NCBI GenBank assembly: GCA_023623175.1
Contig: JAMNXU010000027.1
Coordinates: forward strand, 24,389-88,388
Source of the DNA: Bacillota bacterium
GTDB taxonomy: Bacteria; Bacillota; Clostridia; Acetivibrionales; JAMNXU01
Direction: 5' to 3'
Length of the DNA: 64,000 nt
Positions within the stretch are counted from its first letter, which is position 1. Every line of letters starts with the position of its first letter. The translations under genes and the position numbers were made by a program. The notes under the pieces are model-generated. The model saw only the letters and a program-made list of their open reading frames with translations. It had not been told where the DNA came from and ran no database searches. Below are positions 54,637 through 63,901 of the stretch, in pieces.

Positions 54637-55308
54637 GTGAAAAAAGATAACGGCGGCTATTTAACCGTCGAGGCCGCTCTTGCGGTTTCAGTGCTGATAT
54701 TGTGCATTTATGCTGCCATTATGGCGTTTATTATCCTGTACCAGGAAGCGCGTTTAAAGGCCGTGGCCATCCAAGCTGCCCGAAGTGCTTCGGATATCCT
54801 TGCGGGAGGGTCCGTTGCCGGAACAGTCCGCCCTGAAAAAGAACTGTACGGGGATTTGGCGGATTTATTCCGTTTGTCCCGGTGGGAATATCGCTGTTTG
54901 ATTGACGCGAAGGGGGAAATTAACCGAATTCCTGAAACCAATGATGCGTCGGGGACTGCTAAGATGCTCGAGTCAGCGGCCTGCATCGCAGCGGAAAAGC
55001 TTAAAAATAATGTAATCAAACCGCTTTCCACGCAGCTTCTTGTAAGGCTCGAAAACGGTCTGCTGAAAAAAGAAATAACGGTGGAGATTGAACAGGAACT
55101 TGAAATGCCCTTCGGAGCGCTGAAAAAGCTGTTTGGCGGAAGTTCAGCCATGGTTTTGAGTGTTCGCGCTGTTTCGTCTTCATCAAGACCAGCTTCGTTC
55201 ATACGAAACGTAGACCTTGCGGCGGAACTTGTCCGAAGCTCCTTACCTTTGTCTCCCGACGGAATACTGGAACGCCTGAAAACATTGACGGGAGGGTTGT
55301 GGCAGTGA
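54637..55308 (+). CDS. TadE-like pseudopilin protein
   Basis: 223 residues from a GTG with GGAGGATG upstream. GGYLTVEAALAVSVLIL at the start is a TadE-type segment (Gly before the helix, Glu five residues in) that prepilin peptidase can cut and that spans the membrane once; the rest is extracellular. First of three such genes in a row. TATAAT at 54601-54606 is a likely -10. The Tad ATPase and secretion parts are not in this window. Confidence 0.75.
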   Translation: MKKDNGGYLTVEAALAVSVLILCIYAAIMAFIILYQEARLKAVAIQAARSASDILAGGSVAGTVRPEKELYGDLADLFRLSRWEYRCLIDAKGEINRIPETNDASGTAKMLESAACIAAEKLKNNVIKPLSTQLLVRLENGLLKKEITVEIEQELEMPFGALKKLFGGSSAMVLSVRAVSSSSRPASFIRNVDLAAELVRSSLPLSPDGILERLKTLTGGLWQ

Positions 55309-57203
55309 ATCCGGGACACACTGGACGGACAGGAAACAACCGCGGAGTGATTACGGTATATTTTTGCCTGATCTTGACCGGATGCTTTTTACTTGCGGGA
55401 GTATTAACGGACGCCGTTCGAATACTGCACGGATACAGCAGGGTAAACATGGCGCTGGAGTCGTCAGTGAGGTCGGTACTGGCCTGTTATGACAGGGAAT
55501 TGATTTCCGGCAGCGGGATATTTGCGCTGAACGCAAAAGACCCTGAAATTCAAAAACTGTTCATAAAATATCTGAAAGCCAATTTGGCGACCAAGGGGAG
55601 TTTCGCCCGGTACACGGTTGATGAGACCGAAACACGTATCCAGGGATATGAATGGCTGACCAAGGACGATGTCCTCAAAAGCCAGATTATGGAATATATG
55701 AAGTACCGGGTGCCTCTTTCCGCGGCTAAAAGCATTATAGACAAGTTTGATGAGTTGAACCTCAATGAAAAACATGCAGTGGCTCAGAAAGCCGGTGAAC
55801 TCAGGAAGGAACGCACGGATGTAATTGGCGTGGTTGATTCGCTTAACAGCAGGATTCGCTCCCTGAATTCAACTCAAAGCATAAATGCCGAAAACTGCGG
55901 CGGATTGGGGCAACAACTTTCAGGCCTTGAAGGCGAAGCCCGCCATGCCGAGTCTGAAGTGAGGAACTACCTAAACATGGCGGAGCAGCATGGCCCGTGG
56001 GAGGGGGAGATTGCGAGGAAAGAATTTGAAGGCACCCTTTCGGACTTCGAAAGGCTTTATAAAGACATTGGGGACAATTTGAAAAAAATCTCATCGCTGG
56101 AGCAAGAGTTATGGAAATCTGCCGCTGATAGGGACGGCAGGGGAAAAGAAAGGGATGACGGGAATTATGATAAAGATGATCCGGACGGCAATGATAAAAA
56201 CAAACAGGACAGTAATGGTGAATACGATCCGGAATACAAGCCGGAAGACGAGCCGGAACCGGAATACGCGTTTACGAGACTTACTGAGATTTACCGCAAT
56301 GCGCCGGCAAACAGCGAGACGACTCCCTCTGCCGATGACAGCGGCGCAAAGGCTCTCGAGCTTCTGAACAGGTTCTATGACCTCTACAGGCAATACTTGG
56401 CCGGGGTGGATCCTGAATGGCTTATCGACCCCGATGACATCAGGAAAAATGATGAACTCGATGAAAACGTCAGCCTTGAGCTGGGAACAACGCCCCGGTA
56501 CAGCAATGCCGATGCTGAAGCTGCCAATGACGGAGTTCTCTCTTTTGCACGGAAGCTTGTGGACAGGATTAAAGCTTCCGTGCAGAACGGCATTGAGAAT
56601 GTCTACGTAAACGAGTACATAATGACCCATTTCAGTTTTGTCACGTCGAAAAAACATTTTGGCCATTTTTTTGAAAAGGGGGAAGTTGAATACATCCTTT
56701 TCGGGAGCCGCAACCAGGTCGACAATGTTGCCAGAATGGCCCAAAGGCTTGCTTTTACAAGGTTTGCCATCAACAGCCTTGATTATTTCATAGCCAGCAA
56801 GAATCCCGAGCCGATTTACAGGCTCGCATATGCCCTTGCCAGGGGCGCTATACAGGCGGGACGGGACATGCTTGATTTATACCGGGGCAAAGCCGTTGCA
56901 ATTGCTCCTTCATTATCAGCTTCAACCGCGCTGAAAATGGATTATGCCGATTATCTGAGGCTGTTCCTGCTGATACAGCCCGAGGGCGAGAAACTGGCGG
57001 GTATAAGGCAGCTGCTCCAGTTCAATATGAAGCAGCATGACAGCCGGTTTAACATCGCGGATTACAGCAGTGCCGTAGTGGCAAAGGCCAGGGTGAAAAT
57101 AAACCTGTGGTTCATCCCGGCCGTTTTTCCCGACAGGGTCAAGATAGGGCCATTCGAAGACGGGTGCTATGTTATTGAAAAACAGGTTTTCCTGGGTTAC
57201 TAA
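55299..57203 (+). CDS. TadG/TadE-like surface protein with acidic linker
   Basis: 634 residues; the GTG overlaps the previous stop. One N-terminal helix (ITVYFCLILTGCFLLAGV, about 15-38) anchors a long extracellular region: a helical coiled part (about 150-275), a strongly acidic, Asp/Pro/Glu-rich linker (about 283-325) and a C-terminal half with VRARVKINLWFIP-like end. This build is like TadG-type minor pilins or assembly proteins of Clostridia. Function inferred from neighbours only. Confidence 0.65.
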   Translation: MAVNPGHTGRTGNNRGVITVYFCLILTGCFLLAGVLTDAVRILHGYSRVNMALESSVRSVLACYDRELISGSGIFALNAKDPEIQKLFIKYLKANLATKGSFARYTVDETETRIQGYEWLTKDDVLKSQIMEYMKYRVPLSAAKSIIDKFDELNLNEKHAVAQKAGELRKERTDVIGVVDSLNSRIRSLNSTQSINAENCGGLGQQLSGLEGEARHAESEVRNYLNMAEQHGPWEGEIARKEFEGTLSDFERLYKDIGDNLKKISSLEQELWKSAADRDGRGKERDDGNYDKDDPDGNDKNKQDSNGEYDPEYKPEDEPEPEYAFTRLTEIYRNAPANSETTPSADDSGAKALELLNRFYDLYRQYLAGVDPEWLIDPDDIRKNDELDENVSLELGTTPRYSNADAEAANDGVLSFARKLVDRIKASVQNGIENVYVNEYIMTHFSFVTSKKHFGHFFEKGEVEYILFGSRNQVDNVARMAQRLAFTRFAINSLDYFIASKNPEPIYRLAYALARGAIQAGRDMLDLYRGKAVAIAPSLSASTALKMDYADYLRLFLLIQPEGEKLAGIRQLLQFNMKQHDSRFNIADYSSAVVAKARVKINLWFIPAVFPDRVKIGPFEDGCYVIEKQVFLGY

Positions 57204-57238
57204 TTAAATTTTTTATTATCTGTTAGGGGAAAAGCCTG

Positions 57239-58318
57239 ATGGAAGAAAAAAGACTGAATAATGGAAAAAGACTTGTTAAAGTAAAAAACATGGTTAGAGT
57301 AAAAAACCCGGCAAAAGGATCGATTACGGTGGAGGCGGCACTGGTTTTTCCATTTTTTCTCTGTATTGCTGCAGTGCTTATGTTTTTGATAAGGACAGCA
57401 GCGGTGGCTTCGGCGCTTGACCATGCTACTTATGAAACGGTAAGGCAGCTGTCGGGACACAGTTATATCCTCGCTCTTTTAAATGATCTCGAAGATGAAA
57501 AGGCCGCCGATGCAGGCATGGACTACAATGATATTCTTAAAGACGAACTGGGAAACCTGGGCCAAAATTCTTCGTCAGCCGTCGTTGAAGCGCTCAGGGA
57601 CATAGTTTCCGGCAAATCGGGCACCGATGCGTTGGGACGGTTGTGGCAAACTCTTGCCGATGAAATTGGCAACCGGTTTGACAGTTCTTTGGGAAGGATT
57701 CTTGCAAAAACGACCGGGGCCAGGTACACTGCAATAAAGAATGAATTAAAGAATGAAGTTGTTCTCGGACTTGTGAGGAATAATCTCAGGGATAACGGCA
57801 GGCTCGTTGATGCCGAACGAATTTCGCTGATTTACTGTGAATTGCCGCAGTCAATGGTTGAGTACGTTACAAAATCTGAGGATCCGCATTATTTGAACCT
57901 GTGGGAGGAAATAGGATACACGCCCGAAAAAGATGACACGGTCCTCGTAATAAAGTATGAAAACCGGCTTGCATTGCCGTTTTTCGGGAATGTGAAATTC
58001 ACCACGGTGCACAGGTCGGTGGAAAAGGGATGGGTTGCAGGCAGCCGAGGAGCGGGAGAGGAGTACTACGACGCCGGTAAAAATACCGGTACCGAAACTT
58101 CAGCAGGCAACAGCGTCGAAAACATCGGCGGCGATGACATCAGCGACAAATCCCTTGTTTATGTCACAAAAACGGGCACGAAATACCACGACGGGGAATG
58201 CCTTTACCTTGAAAAAAGCAAGATACCCCTCAAGCTTTCCGAAGCAATCGAACGCGGATATTCCCCCTGCAAGGTTTGCATTCTGAAAACGGCTGAACCG
58301 ATTAAAAGAAAGCAATGA
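57239..58318 (+). CDS. TadE-like protein with C-terminal Ada-like zinc-binding motif
   Basis: 359 residues. A basic start is followed by the pilin-type segment KGSITVEAALVFPFFLCIA (about 29-47). The extracellular middle has no known motif. The last 50 residues, TKTGTKYHDGECLYLEKS then GYSPCKVC, match the small four-Cys/His metal motif found on Ada-type and clostridial nuclease tails. Joining this to a pseudopilin is unusual. It lies 35 nt after the TadG-like gene, in the same operon. Confidence 0.7.
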   Translation: MEEKRLNNGKRLVKVKNMVRVKNPAKGSITVEAALVFPFFLCIAAVLMFLIRTAAVASALDHATYETVRQLSGHSYILALLNDLEDEKAADAGMDYNDILKDELGNLGQNSSSAVVEALRDIVSGKSGTDALGRLWQTLADEIGNRFDSSLGRILAKTTGARYTAIKNELKNEVVLGLVRNNLRDNGRLVDAERISLIYCELPQSMVEYVTKSEDPHYLNLWEEIGYTPEKDDTVLVIKYENRLALPFFGNVKFTTVHRSVEKGWVAGSRGAGEEYYDAGKNTGTETSAGNSVENIGGDDISDKSLVYVTKTGTKYHDGECLYLEKSKIPLKLSEAIERGYSPCKVCILKTAEPIKRKQ

Positions 58319-58343
58319 ATCTGTCGGGGAAATTTCAGGTATA

Positions 58344-58430
58344 ATATCATTGTTACTCTGTTCCGATATCATTGTTACACTGTTTCGATATCATTATTGC
58401 ACTGTTTCGATATCACATTACACTGTTTCG
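58344..58430. repeat. 22-nt tandem repeat, four units
   Basis: ATATCATTGTTACACTGTTTCG-type units lie at 58344-58365, 58366-58387, 58388-58409 and 58410-58430 (last one 21 nt), differing by one to four bases. The array ends 20 nt before the polX start and falls in its probable 5' untranslated region or promoter. Confidence 0.93.
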
Positions 58431-58450
58431 GAGCATTATGGAGGGGTATT

Positions 58451-60184
58451 GTGAACAAGTATGAGGTTGCCCGCGTACTAAGCAGTATCGGATTGCTTCT
58501 TGAGCTGAAAGGGGAAAGCTTTTTCAAGGCCAAAGCCTATTATGACGCCGCAAGGACAGTTGAAATGCTCGATGAAGACATAGAAACCGTCGTGTATGAA
58601 AACCGGCTTGGCCAGCTGCGCGGCTTTGGGCAAGCCCTTACGTCCAAGGTAACCGAGCTTGTAACAACGGGCAAAATGGCATATTACGAAAGGCTGCAAA
58701 AAACAGTGCCGCCGGGATTAATAGAAATGACGAAAATCCCGGGGCTCGGAGCCAAAAGAATAAGGACGATATATGAGTCGCTGGGCATATCGACCATTGA
58801 TGAACTGAAAAAGGCATGCCTTGACAATCGAATCGCGTCGCTTAAAAATTTCGGACGCAGCATGCAGCAAAACATTTTGAATGGGATTGAAAACCTTGAT
58901 AAAATCAAGAATCGTTTTTTGTACGTCAGGGCGGAGGAACTGGCGGCCGATATTCTCAAAGATCTCAAAGACGGAGCCCGAGTCACGGCTGAGGTTGTAG
59001 GGAGCCTCAGGAGGAAAACGGAGATTGTCAGCGACATTGACATAATTGCAATGTTGCCCGGAGATACCGGTTCCGGGGAGATTTTGGATTTATTCACGGG
59101 ACACCGTTTTGTAAGCGAAGTTGTTTCGACGGATGATTTCAAATCTTCCGTCGTCCTGGCCAACGGAATGCGCTGTGACCTTCGCATGGTTTCGGACAGC
59201 CGGTACCCCTATGCCCTTTATTACTTCACCGGAAGCAGGGGACACAACAAGGCAATGGCAAGGCTCGCGGAGCAAAAGGGTTTAAGGATTGACGAATCAG
59301 GGTTGTACCGCGGGGATTGCCGTATCAATATCAGCGATGAAGCGGAAATTTTCGACCTGCTCGGATTGCAGTACATACCGCCCGAACTGAGGGAAAACAC
59401 CGGTGAAATAGAAGCGGCGCTCAGGAGCGAGTTGCCGGAACTTGTTACCGGCAGCGACATAAGGGGTATTCTTCACGTACATACAAATTACAGCGACGGG
59501 ACCGATTCCATTGAAAAACTCGCTGATTATTGCGTAAAAGAGGGCTACGAATATATCGGGATATGCGATCACAGCAAATCGGCCCATTACGCAGGGGGAT
59601 TGTCCGTCGAGGATATTAAGCGGCAGCACGAGGAGATAGACCTGTTGAACGAGAAATACTGCTCCTGTTCTTTCAGGATATTGAAAGGTATAGAGGTGGA
59701 TATACTTCCTGACGGAAGCCTTGATTATGATGACGATGTCCTGGAGTGGTTTGATTTTGTCATAGCTTCTGTCCATTCGTCTTTCAGAATGGACGGGGAC
59801 AAAATGACACGGCGTGTATTGACCGCGCTTGAAAACCCCCATGTTAACATACTGGGTCATCCCACGGGGCGGCTGCTGCTTGCGCGCGAACCCTACAGCA
59901 TAGACATTGGCGCGGTGCTGAAAAAGGCTGCAGAAAAAAATGTAATAATTGAAATCAATGCCAATCCACACCGCCTTGACCTGGACTGGAGGTTTTGCAG
60001 ACCGGCAAAGCAGTCTGGATGCATGTTTGCCATAAATCCTGACGCCCACAGGTCAGAAGAAATAGATGAAATCCGGTTCGGGCTGAATGTCGCGCGAAAG
60101 GGTTGGCTTACCGCGCGGGATATTGTCAATACGCTGGGCGTCCGGGAGATAATGGGGCTTTTCAGGGAAAAAAGAGGTATCTGA
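58451..60184 (+). CDS. polX: PolX-family DNA polymerase/3'-5' exonuclease
   Basis: 577 residues from the GTG with GGAGGGG upstream; the longer frame from 58397 would read the repeat array. Helix-hairpin-helix motifs (VPPGLIEMTKIPGLGAKRI), the X-family nucleotidyltransferase site EIVSDIDIIAML near 194, and a C-terminal PHP domain with HVHTNYSDG near 343, GICDHSKSAHY and late NPDAHR. It fills short gaps in base-excision repair; the PHP part gives exonuclease and AP-endonuclease activity. Confidence 0.95.
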   Translation: MNKYEVARVLSSIGLLLELKGESFFKAKAYYDAARTVEMLDEDIETVVYENRLGQLRGFGQALTSKVTELVTTGKMAYYERLQKTVPPGLIEMTKIPGLGAKRIRTIYESLGISTIDELKKACLDNRIASLKNFGRSMQQNILNGIENLDKIKNRFLYVRAEELAADILKDLKDGARVTAEVVGSLRRKTEIVSDIDIIAMLPGDTGSGEILDLFTGHRFVSEVVSTDDFKSSVVLANGMRCDLRMVSDSRYPYALYYFTGSRGHNKAMARLAEQKGLRIDESGLYRGDCRINISDEAEIFDLLGLQYIPPELRENTGEIEAALRSELPELVTGSDIRGILHVHTNYSDGTDSIEKLADYCVKEGYEYIGICDHSKSAHYAGGLSVEDIKRQHEEIDLLNEKYCSCSFRILKGIEVDILPDGSLDYDDDVLEWFDFVIASVHSSFRMDGDKMTRRVLTALENPHVNILGHPTGRLLLAREPYSIDIGAVLKKAAEKNVIIEINANPHRLDLDWRFCRPAKQSGCMFAINPDAHRSEEIDEIRFGLNVARKGWLTARDIVNTLGVREIMGLFREKRGI

Positions 60185-60215
60185 GTCATGGCACCAAATT
60201 AGAAGGAGGTAATAT

Positions 60216-61037
60216 ATGAAGGAATACTTGGAAAAAATCAGTGAAGCAGCGGATTATATCAGCTCAAGACTGCCTGAAAAACCTGAAATCGCAGTTATTT
60301 TAGGTTCCGGGCTGGGCAATTTGCTGGATGAAATTGAAGAGCCGATACAGATTAGTTACAGGGATATTCCCGGATTTCCGGTTCCGACGGTTATTTACCA
60401 CGAAGGCAAACTGGTGGCAGGAAGAATTGCCGGTAAATACATACTCGTGATGAAAGGCCGCTTTCATTATTATGAAGGATATGACGCCCTTTCGCTTGTT
60501 TTCCATATCCGCGTGTTAAAGCTCCTTGGAGTCGGGAAACTGCTCTTGACAAGCGCCGCGGGCGGAGTCAACAGGGATTTCAGGCCGGGGGACATCATGG
60601 TGATCAGCGACCATATAGGGTTTGTTGCTCCTTCGGCGTTAAGGGGCCCTAACATTGATGAATTCGGGGAAAGATTTCCGGACATGACCTATGCTTATGA
60701 CAGGGAAGCAAGGAAAATAGCGAAGGAAGCTGCTGAAAACACAGGAGTGCCGATTCGCGAAGGCGTTTACTTCTACACCCAGGGGCCCATGTACGAAACT
60801 CCTGCCGAAATCAGGGCCATAAGCATCCTTGGCGGCGACGCGGTAGGCATGTCAATGGTGCCAGAAGTGACGGCCGCTGTCCACGCGGGCATGAAGGTCC
60901 TGGGAATAAGCTGTATCACAAACATGGCCGCCGGAATCCTGGACAAACCTCTGAGCCACAGTGAAGTTGCAGAAACTGCTAGCAGGGCCGGGAAAAACTT
61001 TAAGAAGCTCGTTGCCGAAATAATTGCGAGATGGTAA
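60216..61037 (+). CDS. punA: Purine nucleoside phosphorylase
   Basis: 273 residues of the trimeric PNP/MTAP family. Phosphate site GSGLGNLLD near 30 and GRFHYYEGY near 85; LLTSAAGGVN, FYTQGPMYETPAEIRA and GMSMVPEVTAA form the base and ribose pocket. It releases the purine base and ribose-1-phosphate for salvage. AGGAGG precedes the ATG. It may be read with polX. Confidence 0.95.
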   Translation: MKEYLEKISEAADYISSRLPEKPEIAVILGSGLGNLLDEIEEPIQISYRDIPGFPVPTVIYHEGKLVAGRIAGKYILVMKGRFHYYEGYDALSLVFHIRVLKLLGVGKLLLTSAAGGVNRDFRPGDIMVISDHIGFVAPSALRGPNIDEFGERFPDMTYAYDREARKIAKEAAENTGVPIREGVYFYTQGPMYETPAEIRAISILGGDAVGMSMVPEVTAAVHAGMKVLGISCITNMAAGILDKPLSHSEVAETASRAGKNFKKLVAEIIARW

Positions 61038-61155
61038 TAATGCGAAAAACATCAATATGGCTGAAATGGAACGAAACAGCTGCAATGGCACAAAGCATCC
61101 GCAGCCTGAAAAGCTGGATCAACCGCCTGCAAAAAAATAAGAAAATACGGCTTTA

Positions 61156-61199
61156 GGGACGGGAGCAGGAGAGGTTACTCTCCTGCGAGTCCCGGTTTC
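61156..61199 (+). terminator. Terminator of the PNP transcript
   Basis: GGGAC...GTCCC and GCAGGAGAG/CTCTCCTGC make a 14-bp interrupted stem, then GGTTTCTTTT. Its loop holds the TAA of the convergent GH172 gene. Confidence 0.8.
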
Positions 61200-62326
61200 T
61201 TTTCCACTGATTGGACCTGTTTGATAAGACGCTGCTCCACGGGCAGAATCTCCGGCAGATCGCTGACCGGCCTGTCAAGGTAGAAATATGCACAACTGGA
61301 CCAGTCATCACACCTTTCGAACAACCCGGTTTTGGGACCGTTTTTGGAGAAATCTATCAATTCGCCGCGGGCAGAGTACAGTTGGGCTTCGTTATACAAA
61401 AAGAACGGTTTGACCTGTTCCGTAAAATATCCCAGCTGCTGAATGGTCACACGGATATCGCTCCTGAAATAAACCGGGTCCATAACATGGTACCTGTAGA
61501 AGCAATACTGCATGTTATCATGGTCCGCTATGGGACATCCCTGGAACAGGTGGTCGTATTTGCCCTGGCCCCAGGCCGTTCCAATGTAATCTTCAGTGCC
61601 TGTACCGCACAGCGTGGGGAAGTCCGTGTCGCCGTCAATGTACATTTTGACTTCTCCTTCGCCCCACCATGAAACTGAATACCTGGTTTTATCGGCAATT
61701 ACGCCCAGGTTGCAGCCCAGGAACCTGCCCTTTCCCTTAACTTTGGGAAGAATTTCATAGTCTTTCTTTATCTGCGTCGGATTTTCCCTGTTAAAGTATG
61801 CGTGAAAATAAAGCGTATCATCTCCGGTATTGTCGCCCAGAGTGTAGTCAATGTCATAAAAAAGCATGCGAAGGTCCGTATTGGTTTCGTTGGTAACCGT
61901 AACCTTCATTCCAGTGCGAAAAGGCATCGGAATAAAGCAATTGAAGCTTCTGCCCTCGGGATTGGAGAGCAGGGCGGATTGAAACGCCGTGATACGACCG
62001 AGGCCTATTCCGAAGAAATCTCCTATCGGAGCGCTTACGGCAGGTTTTTCACAACCGTCCCAGAAAAATTCGATTTTGATACCGCGAAGCATTTCCGGGG
62101 TCCGTTCGCTTATGGTCATCCAGATACGTCGTATTACACCGCTTGACCTGGGTTCTTCGGCCAGGACGACAGTTTCGCCTGCATGCAGCGGGAAGCAGGC
62201 GCGGCCTTTACGTCCGCCGCCTTCTTTTCCGCCTTCACCCTTGAGGCCTTTGGGATTCTCAGGACTTGCCCAACGGGTTACAACGCCGTCGGGTAATTTA
62301 TACAAAGGAGTGTTGTCGAAAAACAT
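61175..62326 (-). CDS. DUF2961/GH172 family glycoside hydrolase-like protein (copy 1)
   Basis: 383 residues. The family fold is a double jelly roll; the signature DGDTDFPTLCGTGTEDYIG near 220-240 and GVIRRIWMTIS near 60 are clear, and the acidic residues in the GTGTEDY loop are active-site candidates. Known members are difructose-anhydride-forming fructosidases and D-arabinofuranosidases. No signal peptide. GGAGG precedes the ATG. It lies 83 nt downstream of the second copy. Confidence 0.88.
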   Translation of the reverse strand: MFFDNTPLYKLPDGVVTRWASPENPKGLKGEGGKEGGGRKGRACFPLHAGETVVLAEEPRSSGVIRRIWMTISERTPEMLRGIKIEFFWDGCEKPAVSAPIGDFFGIGLGRITAFQSALLSNPEGRSFNCFIPMPFRTGMKVTVTNETNTDLRMLFYDIDYTLGDNTGDDTLYFHAYFNRENPTQIKKDYEILPKVKGKGRFLGCNLGVIADKTRYSVSWWGEGEVKMYIDGDTDFPTLCGTGTEDYIGTAWGQGKYDHLFQGCPIADHDNMQYCFYRYHVMDPVYFRSDIRVTIQQLGYFTEQVKPFFLYNEAQLYSARGELIDFSKNGPKTGLFERCDDWSSCAYFYLDRPVSDLPEILPVEQRLIKQVQSVEKKPGLAGE

Positions 62327-62409
62327 GGAAACTTACCTCCGTTATCGGGGTTTTTCTTACTGTTGTTTTGCTTAATACAAGGGTTAGAACACGGAAAGTG
62401 TTTTTCAAA

Positions 62410-63492
62410 CTATATCACTTCAAGGTAATCCTTGTCGGGCAGTTTCGGGAACGGAGCCGTGGGAAGCGTCTGGTACCAGTATGCCACCGAAGCGATGTCA
62501 TCCTGCAGAGGCAGGTACCTTCCTCCGGATCTCCAGCCGAGAGCCTGTATTGTGACCTTCAGATCTTTTTCAAAACGAATGGGATCCATTATGTGCCAGC
62601 GGTACATTCCGAACCTCTGCTGGGAACTGTACAACCCGTCGGGTCTGATTACCTGGGACAGTCCCGAGTAGGGAGTGGTGAACTCCTGGTAACGTCCGAG
62701 AACCTTGTTTTCGAAATTATACGACCCGCAGAAATAGTCCTCGGTGCCTGTTCCGCAGATGGTCGGAAAATCAGTGTCTCCGTCCATGTAGAATTTGATC
62801 TCGCCTTCACCCCACCAGCCGTTGTTGTTCACACCCCATGCCATGTAGGTTCCGACATAGTGTCCTTTACCTTTTACTCCGTCAAGGATGGTATATACTT
62901 CCTTGTAGGGAAGGGGATTGACCCTGCGGAACTGGGCATGGAAATAGGCAGCGTTTTCAGGTACTTCGGTCAGCGTATAGTCTATCTGGTAGTAAAGTAC
63001 CATTTCTTTTTCGTCTATGTTGGTCATGGTGATTTTGGCACGTTTGCGGAAAGGCATTTCCCAGTAGCAGTTGAAGGCGCTCCCGGGATTGACGCATACC
63101 GCAAGCGATGAAACCTGGGCATAGGAACCCCAGCCGCATGCAAAGAAGTCGCCTACGGGGCATTCAACTGAGGGCTGCTCCTGGTCATCCCAGTACATCC
63201 TCAATATGCTGAATCTCCAGTGGCCTGTGGGTGTAAGCCAGATGTGCTGGATTGCTCCGGGACCTTCGATATCTGCCATAACAAAGGTTTCACCGGGTTT
63301 GATTATGACATATGGTGAAATTTTCCAACCCTGGCCCAGGTCCCTTGCGCACGGAGCCGCGGGTCCGTCGACGGACATGCCGCCTTTGCCTTTTTCGCCG
63401 GTAAAGTTTTCAGGACTGATGGAACGCGTCTTTGCATCGGAAAGCAATGAAAGATTTCCGAGATGCATTCCCAAACCGTTAAATTTAGACAT
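62410..63492 (-). CDS. DUF2961/GH172 family glycoside hydrolase-like protein (copy 2)
   Basis: 360 residues from the ATG at 63492 (AAGGAGAG upstream; TTG at 63498 is an alternative). Signature DGDTDFPTICGTGTEDYF is near 220, with GAIQHIWLTPTGH near 70 and CPVGDFFACGWG near 100. It is clearly diverged from its downstream neighbour, so the two may act on different linkages or form a hetero-oligomer. Cytoplasmic by lack of signal. First gene of the minus-strand pair. Confidence 0.88.
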   Translation of the reverse strand: MSKFNGLGMHLGNLSLLSDAKTRSISPENFTGEKGKGGMSVDGPAAPCARDLGQGWKISPYVIIKPGETFVMADIEGPGAIQHIWLTPTGHWRFSILRMYWDDQEQPSVECPVGDFFACGWGSYAQVSSLAVCVNPGSAFNCYWEMPFRKRAKITMTNIDEKEMVLYYQIDYTLTEVPENAAYFHAQFRRVNPLPYKEVYTILDGVKGKGHYVGTYMAWGVNNNGWWGEGEIKFYMDGDTDFPTICGTGTEDYFCGSYNFENKVLGRYQEFTTPYSGLSQVIRPDGLYSSQQRFGMYRWHIMDPIRFEKDLKVTIQALGWRSGGRYLPLQDDIASVAYWYQTLPTAPFPKLPDKDYLEVI

Positions 63493-63577
63493 GGTCAACT
63501 CTCCTTTTTTGCTGTTTTTATCTCATCAGTAACCGCCGTTGCCTGAGCCGAGTTACTGCCTGAGCCGGAATAGAATC

Positions 63578-63596
63578 TTTGCAACATGTTTGCAAA
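63578..63596. promoter_or_regulatory. Imperfect palindrome upstream of the GH172 pair
   Basis: TTTGCAACATGTTTGCAAA is palindromic apart from a one-base offset and lies 86 nt before the GH172 start, a typical place for a sugar-responsive repressor site. Confidence 0.4.
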
Positions 63597-63801
63597 ATGA
63601 TAATGGGTTTACTTGTTTATTTATTAGTTTAATATGTTTAAATTAGTATTTTATCGGTAATGGTCGCTGAAAAATCGTTTTATATCAGCAGAACGCCGAT
63701 TTCGTAATCGCTGCAATATAAATTAGTTTTTATCAGGAAACAACATGTTTGTGATTAATAAGCAATATTCCGTGTTAAAAATATCTTAACTGCAAATTAA
63801 A

Positions 63802-63830
63802 TTGGCAAATTTAACACGATTCATTATAAT
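63802..63830 (+). promoter_or_regulatory. Strong promoter pointing out of the window, with inverted repeat
   Basis: TTGGCA and TATAAT are 17 bases apart. GTGTTAAA (63772-63779) and TTTAACAC (63809-63816) form an inverted repeat covering the upstream region and spacer, a likely operator. The gene served lies beyond base 64000. Confidence 0.7.
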
Positions 63831-63872
63831 TAAAGCTTAAATTTTGCCTGTAAACAAGTCCTTTAGAAAGTA

Positions 63873-63901
63873 TTGGCGCGACGGGATGTTTTTGGTACAA
63901 T
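63873..63901 (+). promoter_or_regulatory. Second plus-strand promoter at right edge
   Basis: TTGGCG and TACAAT are 17 bases apart, 71 nt after the first. TTCCGGAA at 63913-63920 is a small palindrome just after it. No coding region is visible between here and the window end. Confidence 0.55.

Noticed and set aside
59297..60049. 250-codon minus-strand ORF
   Set aside because: It is a shadow of polX, which has complete motifs on the plus strand.
61040..61156. 38-codon basic ORF after the PNP gene
   Set aside because: There is no ribosome binding site, it ends at the terminator stem and its composition is odd; likely chance.
62266..63111. 281-codon plus-strand ORF
   Set aside because: It is antisense to the two GH172 genes, spans their junction and has no family features.
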